Assembly: GCF_021130785.1 (NCBI RefSeq)
Contig: NC_060213.1
Span: forward strand, 116,142,501 to 116,206,500
Direction of reading: 5' to 3'
DNA from: Homalodisca vitripennis
Lineage: Eukaryota > Arthropoda > Insecta > Hemiptera > Cicadellidae
Length of the DNA: 64,000 bases
In this document: in pieces, positions 1-13,700 of the stretch
Layout: each line of letters begins with the position of its first letter
How positions within the stretch are numbered: position 1 is the stretch's first letter
The notes under the pieces: generated by a model
Told to the model about the DNA's origin: nothing
What the model saw: the letters and a program-made list of their open reading frames with translations, nothing else
Database searches by the model: none
Program-made: the position numbers and the translations under genes

Positions 1-1524
1 TGAGTGAACGAGAGATTAACCATTTATATATTGGAAACATTAACCAAGATAACTTAAATAATTAAAATTTTACACTGCCGACCCCAGTAATATGTTTTTG
101 TATTAAGTAATATTATAGCTCCAGTATTATCAACGTATATAAAATACTAATATGTAATATATACTACTTGAATGTGGCAAAAGAAGATTTGTTATCACTA
201 CATCACTAAGGAATATTAGTTTTATCCCAGAAAATATATTTAAATTGCTACGCAACTGTGTATACAATGTATAATATATTTAAATATTATAATCTATTAT
301 TCGGTTAATATATTAATACAAATCCCTTACCAATTATGTCCTGAAAATGTTTTCTTCTTTTCTTTTGTTACCTCCAAGCTACTAATTAAGTATATAAATT
401 ACATTGAAATTTAACTAAAACTTGCAAAAGATTCATATTTATCATACTTTATTGCGAATAAAATAAGCATTTTGAGTTCAAGTAAGAGAAAAGAGACTTA
501 TACGTGAGCATAATAATGATGTTTTGTTTTAATTAACAAGGAAATAGTTTACATACAAACAATTGCTAGTCAGAGGAGGACGTACGAATTTAGAAACAAT
601 ATTAAACTAAATTAATGCTAATAGGATCAAAACCTAAGCGAAAATCATTAGAAATAATTTACAGTTACTATTTACATGTTGCTCATAGTTCGTTCCTTTA
701 CAACTTAGCACAGTTTACTTATGAACAAGTAATTAATTTTGCTTGCCTATAAGCACTTATTAATCGCATTCTTTTTATATTGATTTACAAGTTATTCTAA
801 TACAATTAAACCAAATTTATTTTATAAACGCTAAGATAATATAAAATATAAACGTAGATGAAATATAATGTAAAATAGAATCCGAAATTAGCTTCTATGA
901 TTAGTTGAAAGTAATATATCACGTTCAACTCTGGCATTAGAGATATGAAGAGGATGATGTATCACAGCAAAGTTACAGTTCAGGCAACTGTAACTCTCCA
1001 TGGACGCTGAAGTACGATATGTGTTCTCGTTAGTTTTTTCCCTTTTCACGTACATTCGCCCTGGGCTTTAAATGATTTTATGTATGTATGTATATATGCC
1101 TTTGTATATAAACTCAGTGCCTAACAGTGATTCCCAAAAAATAGAACTTTTTTTTTTTGAACTTATCGTTTCCTTCAGAATATAGACAGTAAAAAAAAAA
1201 TTAAATAGTAGTTTTAATAATAGAATGCATATGATATTACAAAACAAATGTTCCAGATTGATTGTTAACATTTAACAGGTTCTCTCAATATTAACATATA
1301 TTTGCTGCAATGCATTTCTATTTGGAGTTTTCGTGCAGTTTTTATGGAAACATAGAGACAAAGGCGTTACCCGAAGGTATCAAAATAACAATAAACAATT
1401 TACAAAATAAAAGAATAGAAACGGACTCCCAGAATGTCAATGTCACATTTTAGTTAAAATGGTTACGTATTGACCACATACACATTTGATTATTATGCAT
1501 TAGTAAGTTTGTGTGTATGTACAA

Positions 1525-1526
<2 letters not shown>
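1..1526. other. AT-rich non-coding DNA, no feature recognised
   Basis: No open frame with a recognisable domain is visible on either strand. Frames present are short and interrupted by homopolymer runs. I see no RNA gene, inverted repeat or tandem repeat. Intergenic or intronic sequence is the plain reading. Confidence 0.6.
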
Positions 1527-1622
<96 letters not shown>

Positions 1623-1644
1623 ATATATATATATATATATATAT
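1527..1644. repeat. Compound (CA)n(TA)n microsatellite
   Basis: About 36 bp of CA dinucleotides run directly into about 80 bp of TA, broken once by a GTATGT interruption. Open frames crossing it translate to alternating His/Thr or Ile/Tyr and are not genes. Confidence 0.97.
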
Positions 1645-1983
1645 GCGATTTTTAACATAAGATGTACATTCACTTTTACTTTTAGCAAAACGTTCTATCA
1701 GTTTCACTTTGCATGTCAAGGGGGAGAGATAATTGAAGTAGTGTATTGTCAAAGGACGACATAATGTCAAACACAGAATGTATTTAAATATAAAGTATTT
1801 TGAAAGACTTGGATAAACGTAATTTTGATGATGATATTGAGGAAGTTGCTGGATTTTTATCAAAGCGTTTAATGAAATTGCAACATTTTGATTGTATCAT
1901 TATACACTTACTAAACTATATTTATATTTTAATTTAAGTCAAACTCTCCAATAATATAGATTTTTTTTTCTTTTTGTGAGGCC

Positions 1984-2010
1984 TTTCGTACTCAATGAGA
2001 ACATCTTCAG
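1984..2010 (-). other. Hammerhead-like core motif, possible Penelope-type element end
   Basis: On the minus strand CTGAAGA is followed by one base, a stem (GTTCTC pairing with GAGTAC across a 3-nt loop, one mismatch), then GAAA. The arrangement resembles the conserved core of hammerhead ribozymes (CUGANGA, stem II, GAAA), which are known from Penelope-like element termini. One extra base sits between CTGAAGA and the stem compared with the canonical core. The same layout recurs at 21236-21257 and 48955-48981 with different but paired stems. No Penelope coding sequence is visible here. Confidence 0.35.
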
Positions 2011-2019
2011 ATCCACATA

Positions 2020-2980
2020 ACTGAATATTTTTACTTTCTAAACTGCTTAGTTGCGATCTTTGACGTGCTTTTAAACGTTTTTTTAAGTTATTCAATCTGT
2101 AGGTGTTTAGTAAATTAATAAGCTATTAATCAATAACTGTACATTTAAAATATATTTCAATATTAAAGGAGAATGATAGAGTTTTCAAGCGTTATTTATT
2201 CTCTTAAACATAATACAGCATTTGAGTAATATAGATAAATCATTTTATATTTTTCTTTAAATTTTTAGCATACAATTACTAACTACTTCATCGTCCAAAT
2301 GCAAATCGCAATATTGGTTAGAACATGTTGCCTATTCCTTGTTTTTTTAGGTAATTTATACACGTTTTTTAAATTTGTATACCAAAAGTATTCATTTTAT
2401 CAAAAGTTTATTCTTATAAATTTATGTCCATTAACTTATAGACTTCAGTGTTAAAAATATAGTTCATGGGAATTATTTGGTTTTCTACCATACATGTTAT
2501 AAGAATGTGAAGAGAATTATATGAAGTAGAAAAACATTGTAGTAGTTATTATATTATAAGCTACAAAACCCGTTTAGCTTTTGACGTTAAAGAGTTTTGT
2601 CCGATGATATAGTGGTACGATCTTTTCTCTGCTATATAATATATAAGTGGATAGATGATATACAGTCCCCAACAAATCCTTTTCTATATTTTGGATTTTT
2701 GAGAAAATATATAATGTACAATAAACATTATTCAAGCTTCTGGAGCTTTGAATCGAGATTGTTGAAGGTTAGCAGTAATTTAATTGTCAGAAACTAATAT
2801 ATCATAGTGGTGCTACATATAACAAAAATCTATTTAAAATTATTAATGTAAAGTTCCTTGTGGTATATTTCTGCAGTTGATTATTACCTATATAAAACGG
2901 CTTGCTTGCGAAGTAAAAGTGTACAGTAGAGATGCCATATATTGTCTCGACATTGAACAAATAAAACAGTACTTACTTGA
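2020..2980. other. AT-rich non-coding DNA
   Basis: No coding, RNA or repeat feature that I can support. The longest plus frame, near 2.6 kb, has no recognisable motif and host-like AT composition. Confidence 0.55.
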
Positions 2981-3172
2981 GTCTGGAGAGCTTCGTTGTT
3001 TATAACTGAACTCTAACTTGGTTAATGTTTTCACCATTAGTGTAATGGAATTGCTGCCATATTGAACTGTATTGTCTGTTTAGATCCCCTAATGGGAATG
3101 TTATTTCAGCCGCTTTTACTAAATTAAGCCTCCTCGAACTATCTAGCTAGGAGGTTGATGGTCCTAACAACT
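2981..3172 (-). repeat. Dispersed repeat, copy 1 (inverted relative to 35.3 kb)
   Basis: The reverse complement matches 35341-35515 over about 150 bp with scattered substitutions and small indels. Shared stretches include AACAGACAATA, GCAATTCCATTA and GAAAACATTAAC. The two copies lie in opposite orientation about 32 kb apart. Family unknown; a SINE- or MITE-like element is possible. No polymerase III boxes or clear terminal inverted repeats were identified. Confidence 0.6.
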
Positions 3173-5514
3173 AACATTTTATTATTTGAGCACTCACTAT
3201 ATTATTGATATGAATTATTATACAAACTATACACGTTGCAAGATTTTCAAAAATTGCATTACTGAATAAAAAAAATTAAAAAATATGCTAGTATTATTTA
3301 AGGACTATTCATACTAACTGGGTTGTTATAGGTATGTTATAATCGGAATCAATAGGGTTCTTTTACTGTACATGATACGCAGAATAGTTCATTTTATAAT
3401 TACTTAAGTGTTGTTTAAATATTTTTCTGTGTGTTGTTAGCTTTTATTGTAATTATTATTCATGACTATTGTTTTGAATATCCTATACACAACTGTTTAT
3501 AATACCCGTACTATTATAATGGGGAATGCAGGTCAATTTATTATAATTAGCATATTATTTATTCCTTCTAAACCAACCATTGTAGGTTAATATAAAATAA
3601 TATATTCTATATGCATCTTCAGTAAATATCCAAACCTTCAATAGTTTATGCACAAAAAAGAAATTCCTTTAATAATCCTTGCTGATTGGTAGTGTAATTC
3701 CCATGATATAATAGAGAAAACTTTCTTCTTCATTTTGACACGCTATTTAAGCAGTCATATTTGAAGTCGAATACATTTATTTACTTTATGACTTGATCTT
3801 ATACACTTTGAGATGTTTGATCTTTCGTTACTGTATAATATGAGTGACCTTGCCTCTTCTTTCAACTTTTGTGGTACGTGTACACTTTTCTCTATAATGG
3901 TATGATAAAAAGTTACTTACTACGCAAAAACTATGGATAAAATATTATGGCATACATACCTAAATAAAAAAAAAACTCAATCCAATCAATTAGCATAACA
4001 GATTCCCGAAAGGGAAATTCTGAACTGCCAAAGACTTACTCTGATTCCCTAAGAAGTTTGGTTGTATTGTCAAACTCTGTGAGCCGCTTGTTCTGGCTTT
4101 TACTATGAAATTAAACCGGCGTACTTAAATTCAGGGATTTTTCCACATAAAACAATGTTAATTAACCTACAAACTACTTCAGGCCTCTACGTATGCACCA
4201 TTACAGCAAACAACAAATATTATTTTATTAAGTTTCTTAACTACTACAGCTACATCTTGATTTTCCTCCTCCCAATATAGCCTATGAGAATTCAAAAAGT
4301 CAATATTGATAGTTACTTCAATACATTAAATAGGTTTTAACTCATCAGTTAAATTAGACACTTTTCTTACATGCTGTCTCAGAATAGTTTGTACATATCT
4401 TTTAAAGCATATTAAATAACATAATTAAAAATAATATTACAAATATGTCAAATCAATGTACAACCTTAAATACGATGTTTGTTAAAATCAGTTAAAAGAC
4501 CAAGATTACATTTAATATCTTCTCTAAAACACACAATATAAATTTAATTATCATAATTACTACATTAATCTTACATCCAACGTTTTTACTTCTCTGCAGC
4601 TATATCTATTAGTTATCCCACTTATTATTGACTCCCTGATAAATTCATCCGTAATACAACGATATTTTAAATAATGATTTAAAATTCTATCATATAGCCT
4701 CGTATATATAAATGTATAAAACATCCGTAGACGAAGCCTAATACTGTGAATGTGTAGTAGACGTATATGTGCTTATCGTACCCTGACAGTGCCAAATCGC
4801 TAAATCCATTAAGCTGACACTAAAGTTTAGTTCATAAGTGCGCACTCTATCTGTGACTAATTCGATTGTTGTTGTATGACATTGCAATCTGTTAATGGGG
4901 TAAACATATAAATTCATGTCACTTTATTTGCATACGGAAACTGCCTAACAGGTGCACCAATCATAATCTATTGAGCTACTTACGTAATTGAGAAGGTGAA
5001 AAACTTTTTAGGTTAGCCCATAGTCAGCATTTGTATATAAATAGTATATTCTATTTATTGCCACAGGTTCTGTGAGCGTATTTAAAGTAGTAAAGTTTAT
5101 AAGATAGTATATTACTATATATTATTGATAAATAGTTATTGTATTTTAAAGCATTTTATTATTATTTTGGTAAAAAACTATCTATGTTATAAAAACTATT
5201 ATACTCTATGTAAGTCGACCTTCTAATGAAATCACTTATAGTAAATCCCATTGTTTTATAAACTAAAATGTTTTACATAGGCCTCTTTTTTCACAAAAAA
5301 AATTTTGAAAATATTATTAGGAAATTATCATCTCAAGTAAACTAAGAAAAGTGCAATTAATGAAACATTTACTACTCCCTTAATGGCGTTTTAGAAACGT
5401 ATTGGTAAGCACAACAAAATTGAAATTTATATACAAATTAATTATTATAAATATAAATTAACAGTAAAATACAGTACTACTATACGATAAGACACACACC
5501 AACAAATTATGTAT

Positions 5515-5516
<2 letters not shown>
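3173..5516. other. AT-rich non-coding DNA
   Basis: Nothing supportable was seen. Open frames are short and lack recognisable domains, and no direct or inverted repeat was obvious. Confidence 0.55.

Positions 5517-5581
<65 letters not shown>
5517..5581. repeat. (TA)n microsatellite
   Basis: A near-perfect run of about 32 TA units. The minus-strand frame over it is a Tyr-Ile repeat artefact. Confidence 0.97.
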
Positions 5582-5586
<5 letters not shown>

Positions 5587-6881
5587 ATACCCACTTATAA
5601 AATCCGTGTGTAACAGATTATAGTGACTTAAGGTGTTATAGTCTACGTGAAAAAGGGACAAGACTATTAAGGCAATGTTCCAAATTATAGTGAGATTGTT
5701 TTATGGTGGCAATGAATTCCTTTCACGCAAAGTTATTTTCTCAAGAAAATTCTCAAAGCTTAGTTTGTTTACGACTTTTAAAGCTAGTTATATTTCATCC
5801 ATTTTTGAGTTTTACATTATGTTCCCTTTGCGGCGCTCCACCAATTTCCTCCGTGGGATTACAATTTAAATGACATTTACACCTCAACTGGTTGAAAATA
5901 GTGCCTTCTTTAAAGAGGGTTAAACGTACTACATTGTATGGAAAGTAATGAAAATAAATAGAGTTTTGCGATACTTATATGCATAGGTCCTCAAAAGACA
6001 AATATTGCCTTGAAATAGAAATTTAAACGCTTTCCAGTATACTTGAATATTAGTTTCAAAAGTGTTCGATTAGATTACATGAGACTCTTGTAAAAATTAG
6101 CCAAAGCTACTGGACCTGGTACCCGATACCGGATATTACATCTATTCAGATCTAGATATTACCACTTCAGTAACTGTACACTTCACTTGATGAATTTCCA
6201 TATTCCTTATATTATTTCCCTTATTTTTGGGTAAACGTAAGCTATTCCATATCCCTATTGATAATTATATACTATTTTATCTCTTACCTCTTGGTATTTA
6301 TTAACTTCTTTTTCCTTGTATATATCTCCAAGTAAATATCTAAACTGTTAATGTTCAAAATTTATATTAGGTTTAATTATAGAAATGAAACTGAGCATGG
6401 GACTAGACATCTTTAAACATTCGTAGCTTATAAGTTTTCTAGCTCACGCGGCCTGAATTCTTTTATATATTTAGGCATGAAAACCCGCATTAAGTCCAAA
6501 AAATTATAACCACCACTCTATATTATGAGGAAAGATGGTTCTCTATAGAATTATTTGACGGATTTAATTGTGGATGCTACATTTCGACACGTTGGCAACG
6601 GTCACGTTTATTATGTTAAAGACAAGACGGGAGAGGTGTAAGTATAAAAGGGAAGAAAATATTTACGTAGTAATTCATTTACAATGCTAAATAAAAATTA
6701 AATTCCTGTATATTTTCCTCATTGAACAGATACAATAAATAAATTAAGAAGAATCGAAGCCACTACTTCAATCCTATTGCCACTATATTCCTCTTTTTAT
6801 CCCAAGAGTGTTTTAATTCCCATCGACCTCATAACAGTTTTGCATTTTGTTCAATATTTATAACAAATATGTAAATAAATA

Positions 6882-6925
<44 letters not shown>

Positions 6926-8882
6926 GGCGTTATTACCAGTGTACAGTGCCATATACATTGCACTATAAACTTTTAGATCTTCGCAAGTAACAGCCTTCGG
7001 AAGTCTCCGGCCTCTGGCAGTTTCCCAGAATAGGCCATTCCTGGCTTTTGGGAGCTCTCTCAGTCCCTAGCACTTTGAGAGTAATAGTAAATGTTATGGA
7101 TTTCATGCTAGGGCTCAGCTTCCTTTCCTTAAATCCATCCTTGGTTAACATTCGTCATAGAGAAATTTAGTGACAATTATTTTTATAATACTTCCAACCT
7201 CAGAGCGTCTAGATAGTTTTGTACAAAACGATTTCGTCTGAGAAATGAAACCTTTTCAACTCAAACCAGGTTAAGAGCTAATCTTGGTAATTATTTGTCA
7301 CGTGGTCCATGCATTTACATTTTGGCTCAAATCGATCCAACCACAAGATATCTAGGTAATGGTTTATCCAATATTCTGTCCATAGGGTTACTTAACCTTG
7401 TCTCAAAAACATATCAACTTAACCTTAATGTTTTTACATGAGTAAAACACATAATCGTATCTTGTAAGAGTTTTTTAACCTAGGGTTCCTCCCAACTTGG
7501 TGGATTTGCGTCTACAACGAAATTTACTTTAATTCAATTTTAGAACGTTCACATAAATCTTCAAAGATACGTAAAGAATTGAAGCCGTACTTATGATTAT
7601 ACATAGATACTGAAATAAACAATATTTATATTTACTTAATATAATTGGTAGATTAGAAATTTACCTAAAAGCTGCATAGCTGATGAGTTTTAATAATGTA
7701 TTTAATAAGTTTACTAAAACAATTTTACACGAACACTAAATAGAATTACAAAAAATAGTGGCTTAAGTCCATTCCATAGTTACTTAATCCAAAATAACAT
7801 TATTTTATTATTTAATGATTTAATAATATTAGCAAACTTTTACGCTCCTGAATGTGCATGATTATAGCTGTTTTAAGCTATGCAATATTTCGTTGTATAT
7901 CCTCTAATCCGTATATTGCATACTGTTTACCTAAGAGCAGCGATTTCAATTGTTTGCTTAGACATTAAACCCTTATAAGTTAGTGGTCCACTCTTTTGAC
8001 TAATTATGACGTTTCTGCTCACGTCAGCTTCTATTACTATTCAACAAGCTATGCAAGCCAAACCAAAAAGTTAACCTTTTAATAATTGAATAATAATAAT
8101 TATTTATTTGAACTTTATTTTTCATTTTAGTCACGCAAATCAATTATATTTTTATTTCTGTTAAAACTTCGCTGTTAATACGTGCAGTACGAGTTACTCT
8201 TATATTAAAAATTATTTGCACAAAATCTAATCATTTGCCATTACAGCCATTTCATGACGTAGGTTATCTATAATTGTGTTATCTGGGAAACTATTTAGAT
8301 AAAGAAGGGTAGGCAAATTACATAAACCAGTGACATTAGAGAAAACTACATAAATAGTTGTTACTTTAATTTATGCCCTTTATACCTGAAAAAGAGTTAC
8401 GATGCTGATTTTTAAAAACCAGCAGTATTTTTATGACCTAAAATATCTAGAACATAGAAACCATAACCATTTGTAATAGGAATTAGTACATTTAATTCCT
8501 ACTGTACTTATCCTTCATTGAGTGAACTGAAATGTAAAATTTACGATAAGTTTTTAATCGATCTTTACATTTTTCTGTAGGTAATTTTTTATTTTGTAGT
8601 ACGTAGATTACCAATGTGTATCCTTGTGCTCAATTTATTCTGTTTTATAATAATAACGTAAAAATATCTTAAAAAATATTTTTTTTACGGATCATTCATT
8701 TGAACGCATAAGTTTTTGATGTTCGCATGTTTGTAATTAGTTACACGACAAAACTTATAAAAACCGTTAGAAAAGTTCCTAAATCTTACTTGCCAGAAAA
8801 AGGTAAAACACCAGAATGGATTAAATAGAAATTAGTTTTAGATGAAAGACGTACAGAAACTGAGATTAGGGTGTTTCCTTTG
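5582..8882. other. AT-rich non-coding DNA with a short (TA)n tract at 6889-6920
   Basis: No gene recognised. A stretch at about 6143-6260 resembles 32979-33075 (shared CTTCAG-AACTGTAC-CTTCACTT pattern), so it is probably an old dispersed repeat. The minus frame at about 6963-7151 lies in slightly more GC-rich DNA but has no recognisable domain. Confidence 0.5.
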
Positions 8883-10735
8883 TTTACTCTACATTTACTC
8901 TACAATACTGTTGTACTAGCAGAAGGTCGATACTGACCCCGTTGAATTATACAGGTTAATGTGGCAGTATACTAATACATATAGACCATATATACCCAGA
9001 ATACGGAGCAGACACATATTTACTCTAACATACTGTTGTACTAGCAGAAGGTCGATACTGACCCCGTTGAATTATACAGGTTAATGTGGCAGTATACTAA
9101 TACATATAGACCATATATACCCAGAATACGGAGCAGACACATATTTACTCTAACATACTGTTGTACTAGCAGAAGGTCGATACTGACCCCGTTGAATTAT
9201 ACAGGTTAATGTGGCAGTATACTAATACATATAGACCATATATACCCAGAATACGGAGCAGACACATATTTACTCTACAATACTGTTGTACTAGCAGAAG
9301 GTCGAAACTGACCCCGTTGAATTATACAGGTTAATGTGGCAGTATACTAATACATATAGACCATATATACCCAGAATACGGAGCAGACATACATTTACTC
9401 TACAATACTGTTGTACTAGCAGAAGGTCGATACTGACCCCGTTGAATTATACAGGTTAATATGGCAGTATACTAATACATATAGACCATATATACCCAGA
9501 ATACAGAGCAGACACACAGTTACTCTACAATACTGTTGTACTAGCAGAAGGTCGATACTGACCCCGTTGAATTATACAGGTTAATGTGGCAGTATACTAA
9601 TACATATAGACCATATATACCCAGAATACGGAGCAGACACATATTTACTCTAACATACTGTTGTACTAGCAGAAGGTCGATACTGACCCCGTTGAATTAT
9701 ACAGGTTAATGTGGCAGTATACTAATACATATAGACCATATATACCCAGAATACGGAGCAGACACATATTTACTCTAACATACTGTTGTACTAGCAGAAG
9801 GTCGATACTGACCCCGTTGAATTATACAGGTTAATGTGGCAGTATAGTAATACATATAGACCATATATACCCAGAATACGGAGCAGACATACATTTACTC
9901 TACAATACTGTTGTACTAGCAGAAGGTCGATACTGACCCCGTTGAATTATACAGGTTAATGTGGCAGTATACTAATACATATAGACCATATATACCCAGA
10001 ATACGGAGCAGACATACATTTACTCTACAATACTGTTGTACTAGCAGAAGGTCGATACTGACCCCGTTGAATTATACAGGTTAATATGGCAGTATACTAA
10101 TACATATAGACCATATATACCCAGAATACAGAGCAGACACACAGTTACTCTACAATACTGTTGTACTAGCAGAAGGTCGATACTGACCCCGTTGAATTAT
10201 ACAGGTTAATGTGGCAGTATACTAATACATATAGACCATATATACCCAGAATACGGAGCAGACACATATTTACTCTAACATACTGTTGTACTAGCAGAAG
10301 GTCGATACTGACCCCGTTGAATTATACAGGTTAATGTGGCAGTATACTAATACATATAGACCATATATACCCAGAATACGGAGCAGACACATATTTACTC
10401 TAACATACTGTTGTACTAGCAGAAGGTCGATACTGACCCCGTTGAATTATACAGGTTAATGTGGCAGTATAGTAATACATATAGACCATATATACCCAGA
10501 ATACGGAGCAGACATACATTTACTCTACAATACTGTTGTACTAGCAGAAGGTCGATACTGACCCCGTTGAATTATACAGGTTAATGTGGCAGTATACTAA
10601 TACATATAGACCATATATACCCAGAATACGGAGCAGACACATATTTCCTCTAACATACTGTTGTACTAGCAGAATGTCAATACTGACCCCGTTGACTTAT
10701 TCATGTTAATAGTATTATATTAGTACATATTATAA
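8883..10735. repeat. 125-bp satellite array with 625-bp higher-order repeat
   Basis: About 14-15 head-to-tail monomers of exactly 125 bp; the marker ATACGGAGCAGAC recurs at 9001, 9126, 9251, 9376 and so on to 10626. Variant monomers recur every five units. The CAGAGCAGACACACAG variant lies at 9501 and 10126, TTAATATGGC at 9456 and 10081, and AGTATAGTAA at 9841 and 10466, each pair 625 bp apart. The monomer order is therefore a 5-unit higher-order repeat. The last monomer decays after about 10660. Each monomer holds the small dyad GGTC-N6-GACC. There is no open frame through the array and no spacer diversity, so it is not CRISPR. Confidence 0.96.
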
Positions 10736-13700
10736 TACTTTAGGCAATGAGTATTAACAAAAAACATTACAATTTAGGCAAAGTTGAAGTGTTTCGGAAA
10801 TAAAAGTATAAACTTGTGAGAAAAAAAAAATTACAATATTGATTGATATTACTTCATTATGTATTTTTTCAGATTTTCTATGAAAATAATGCGTATTGGG
10901 CATTAGAGAGACGAAGAATAGTATGTTTTATACTAAAAAGTAATTTTTTTATAAAAAATTACTTCATGTATAGTTTTTATGTACCTCATAGCATATATAA
11001 AACCTTATTCTGAGTGTTAGTGAAGATATCACTCTAGTGGGTGAACAAACGTATTTTTTCTGATTTCTGTCTTTATGTATGTCTCATTGCACGATATATT
11101 GAGAACTAACATCTCTATAAATGTAAATTTTTAATGAATTTACATATCAATGTAGACAACTTCGAGTTTGATTATGGTTTATGATATTTAAATTAATTTT
11201 ATAAATATCAATAAATACAACGAAAAAATTAGAATAATAATAAACCAAGTTCAACTATATGGCATTTTAAAATGTGACGTGTACTATTTGAATCATCTTA
11301 GTTAACTTGCCTGACACTTATCAATCAAACCGACAGAAATCGGATTTCGTTCATCAGCGACTGGAGGGAAAGGGTTCTCTAAACCCTCACTTATCAATTA
11401 AGTTTTAGTTTTTCTGATTTTTTGTCATCTTTTCAGATTTTGCTCCTATAACATGATTAAAACACAGCTAACGAGAAAAGAGCAGTATGACGTTTCACTT
11501 CAAAAAATAACATGCTTTAAATCTATGTAAAGATTTTCTGTAGAAATATAACGTTGGGGTGTTTGGTACAGTCGTATATTTATGCATAAATATCATGCTG
11601 CCTAAAAAGCTTTTGATCTAACGTTTTCAGCTTGCATAGATTTTATCTGAACCGCCTTGCTTATGACAGGTTTTCTTTTAAATTAAATATCACTTTTAAT
11701 TTTTGCTGTTTCTAAAAACATATCAAATACACAAGTAGGAACATATTTAGCAATAATTAAAAACTCTCTTACTTGATAGCAACCACCTACTAAGAAAAAC
11801 ATTATTTAAATGGGGGGGGGGGAATTTAGCGTTTGAAATAGGTTTTTATGCAATATTACATTTTAAAGGGCGTTGTACGAAATAAAAGCGTCGTTTGGTC
11901 CTCCAAAGTTTATAAAGTTCTAAATTAGTAAAGTTACATAATATTTTTCGTTTTCAACATACAATGAACTGTTTCTTGTAATACAGCACAAGGGAGGTCC
12001 TGGCTATAATATATTTAGCAGCGCTTGTTACTAGATGAAAAGTGATGAAGTTCTTTGAAAAAAGTCAGGCGTAAACTTACCGAGGATTGCTACGTACATA
12101 TTACCTCACTCCTGTAGCATCCATTTGGAAGCAAAGTATTTATGACCACGAAGGAGTTAAGTATAATTAAATACATTGATTATGTTTTTTCAGTAGTCGC
12201 CACTTAAATTCCGGTCTTAGGAGAACATGCAAATAATAATATAGTTGTATACATGACATTCCAGAAACATTTAGCAATTTAATTTGATGTTTATCATTAT
12301 TGTTTTTAGTAAAATATAAATGCGAATTATAATAATACTCCTATCGTAGTAATGAACTGATTCACCATGTTATGGAAAGTTAAGTAAATTTATAATACAT
12401 TGAAAAGTACTCCTGAACCTAAAATCTGTAGCTCCTACTTGACATTGCATAATAGCTTAGTGTATGCCCCCTTACCTCTCAAAAGCTGTGATTGTTATCC
12501 CAAGTGGATAGAACTGTTTCCTAGTATAGCCTTCCTAAGAGATTACATTGGTTCTCTTGGCACCAAAGAGGGACACAATAGGATCTCAATTATTATTTTG
12601 CGTGAAATTTATAATATGTTATTAACATAAAATATTCATTTCAGTATCTGTTCCTCAATAAGATTTCTCAAAAAGTCTTTGAAAAGATTTGCCTGATTAT
12701 AAGATAGTTCTCAATGAGAATACCATACATACTCAACTCCTTTATGTTTATTCGGTATTTTAAATTATGAAACATATTAAAATTATATATGGCTGATGAT
12801 TTTCCAAATTAAAATTACCTCTAACCAAAAGGCGGTTTTTTCACGGCCTGATAAAAAGGTTTGACTCAGTTTTGTCAATGTATTAAAAGGAATTTACTCA
12901 AAATGATTAATTGTTATTTAGCTGAAAATAAGCGAGAAAATCACATGAGGAGTTCTTATAATTTTGGTTTTGACTGTCTCCTATTCCACGTTACCTCGAA
13001 AAAAATAATTTGTGGAATTCTATATTAGTAATCTTGAATGATGGTAAAGTCACTCCACGGGACTTTTCACATCATTAGTGAAAATATGTAAATTGTTGTC
13101 ATAGGTAAACATGATGACCACACAAAAACAGCATAACACATTAATTTGTAAAAAAAATTAAATTCTATTTCAATGTAAAAAGTGATAAAGTAAACACATT
13201 ACTCTAACCAATTTACTACAAAATACTTACAACACCATAACTTCGTGACTTTTTGAGTAGACTTATTATTTCAATTATGATATGAAACAACTTACTGATA
13301 AAAAATGACAACGTAGCACATTCCAAGCTATCTTAAGAAATATTTTTTTTGTAAACGTAAAATTTAGTCTTAACTTAAACTCTATATAAGTAAGGAAATG
13401 TTGCATGATGGTGTATATTTAACTATTTACTAGGCAATTTGAACTCATTACTCAGTAGGCTGATAAAATTTATCTTCTCTCTGCAGGTCGTGTGAATGAT
13501 AGTCTGTCAATATTTCAGTCCACAGGAGATCTCGAGTTGAAGTGATCTATAGACATAACATTTCAGGTGCAATCTTCCGAAGCCTTTTCCGTAACTCTTT
13601 ATGTGGCTTACTGTTTCCTTATAAGTAATGTAATAAAAAAGGGCATTGAAGCGAAGACGATGTTACAGCTACCCGTGCGTACAAGCCTTGTCAAGGAACA

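Noticed and set aside
1450..1863. Open frames rich in Tyr/Ile/His/Thr over microsatellites (also at 5458, 47566, 48673, 48937, 49488 and 59958)
   Set aside because: These are translations of CA/TA/CT dinucleotide runs. They have no start context or domain and the repeats stay open in several frames on both strands.
6963..7151. Minus-strand 62-codon frame in a GC-richer patch
   Set aside because: No recognisable family and no supporting signals.
8883..10735. CRISPR-like regular spacing
   Set aside because: Whole 125-bp units repeat with no variable spacers, and the genome is eukaryotic. It is a satellite array.
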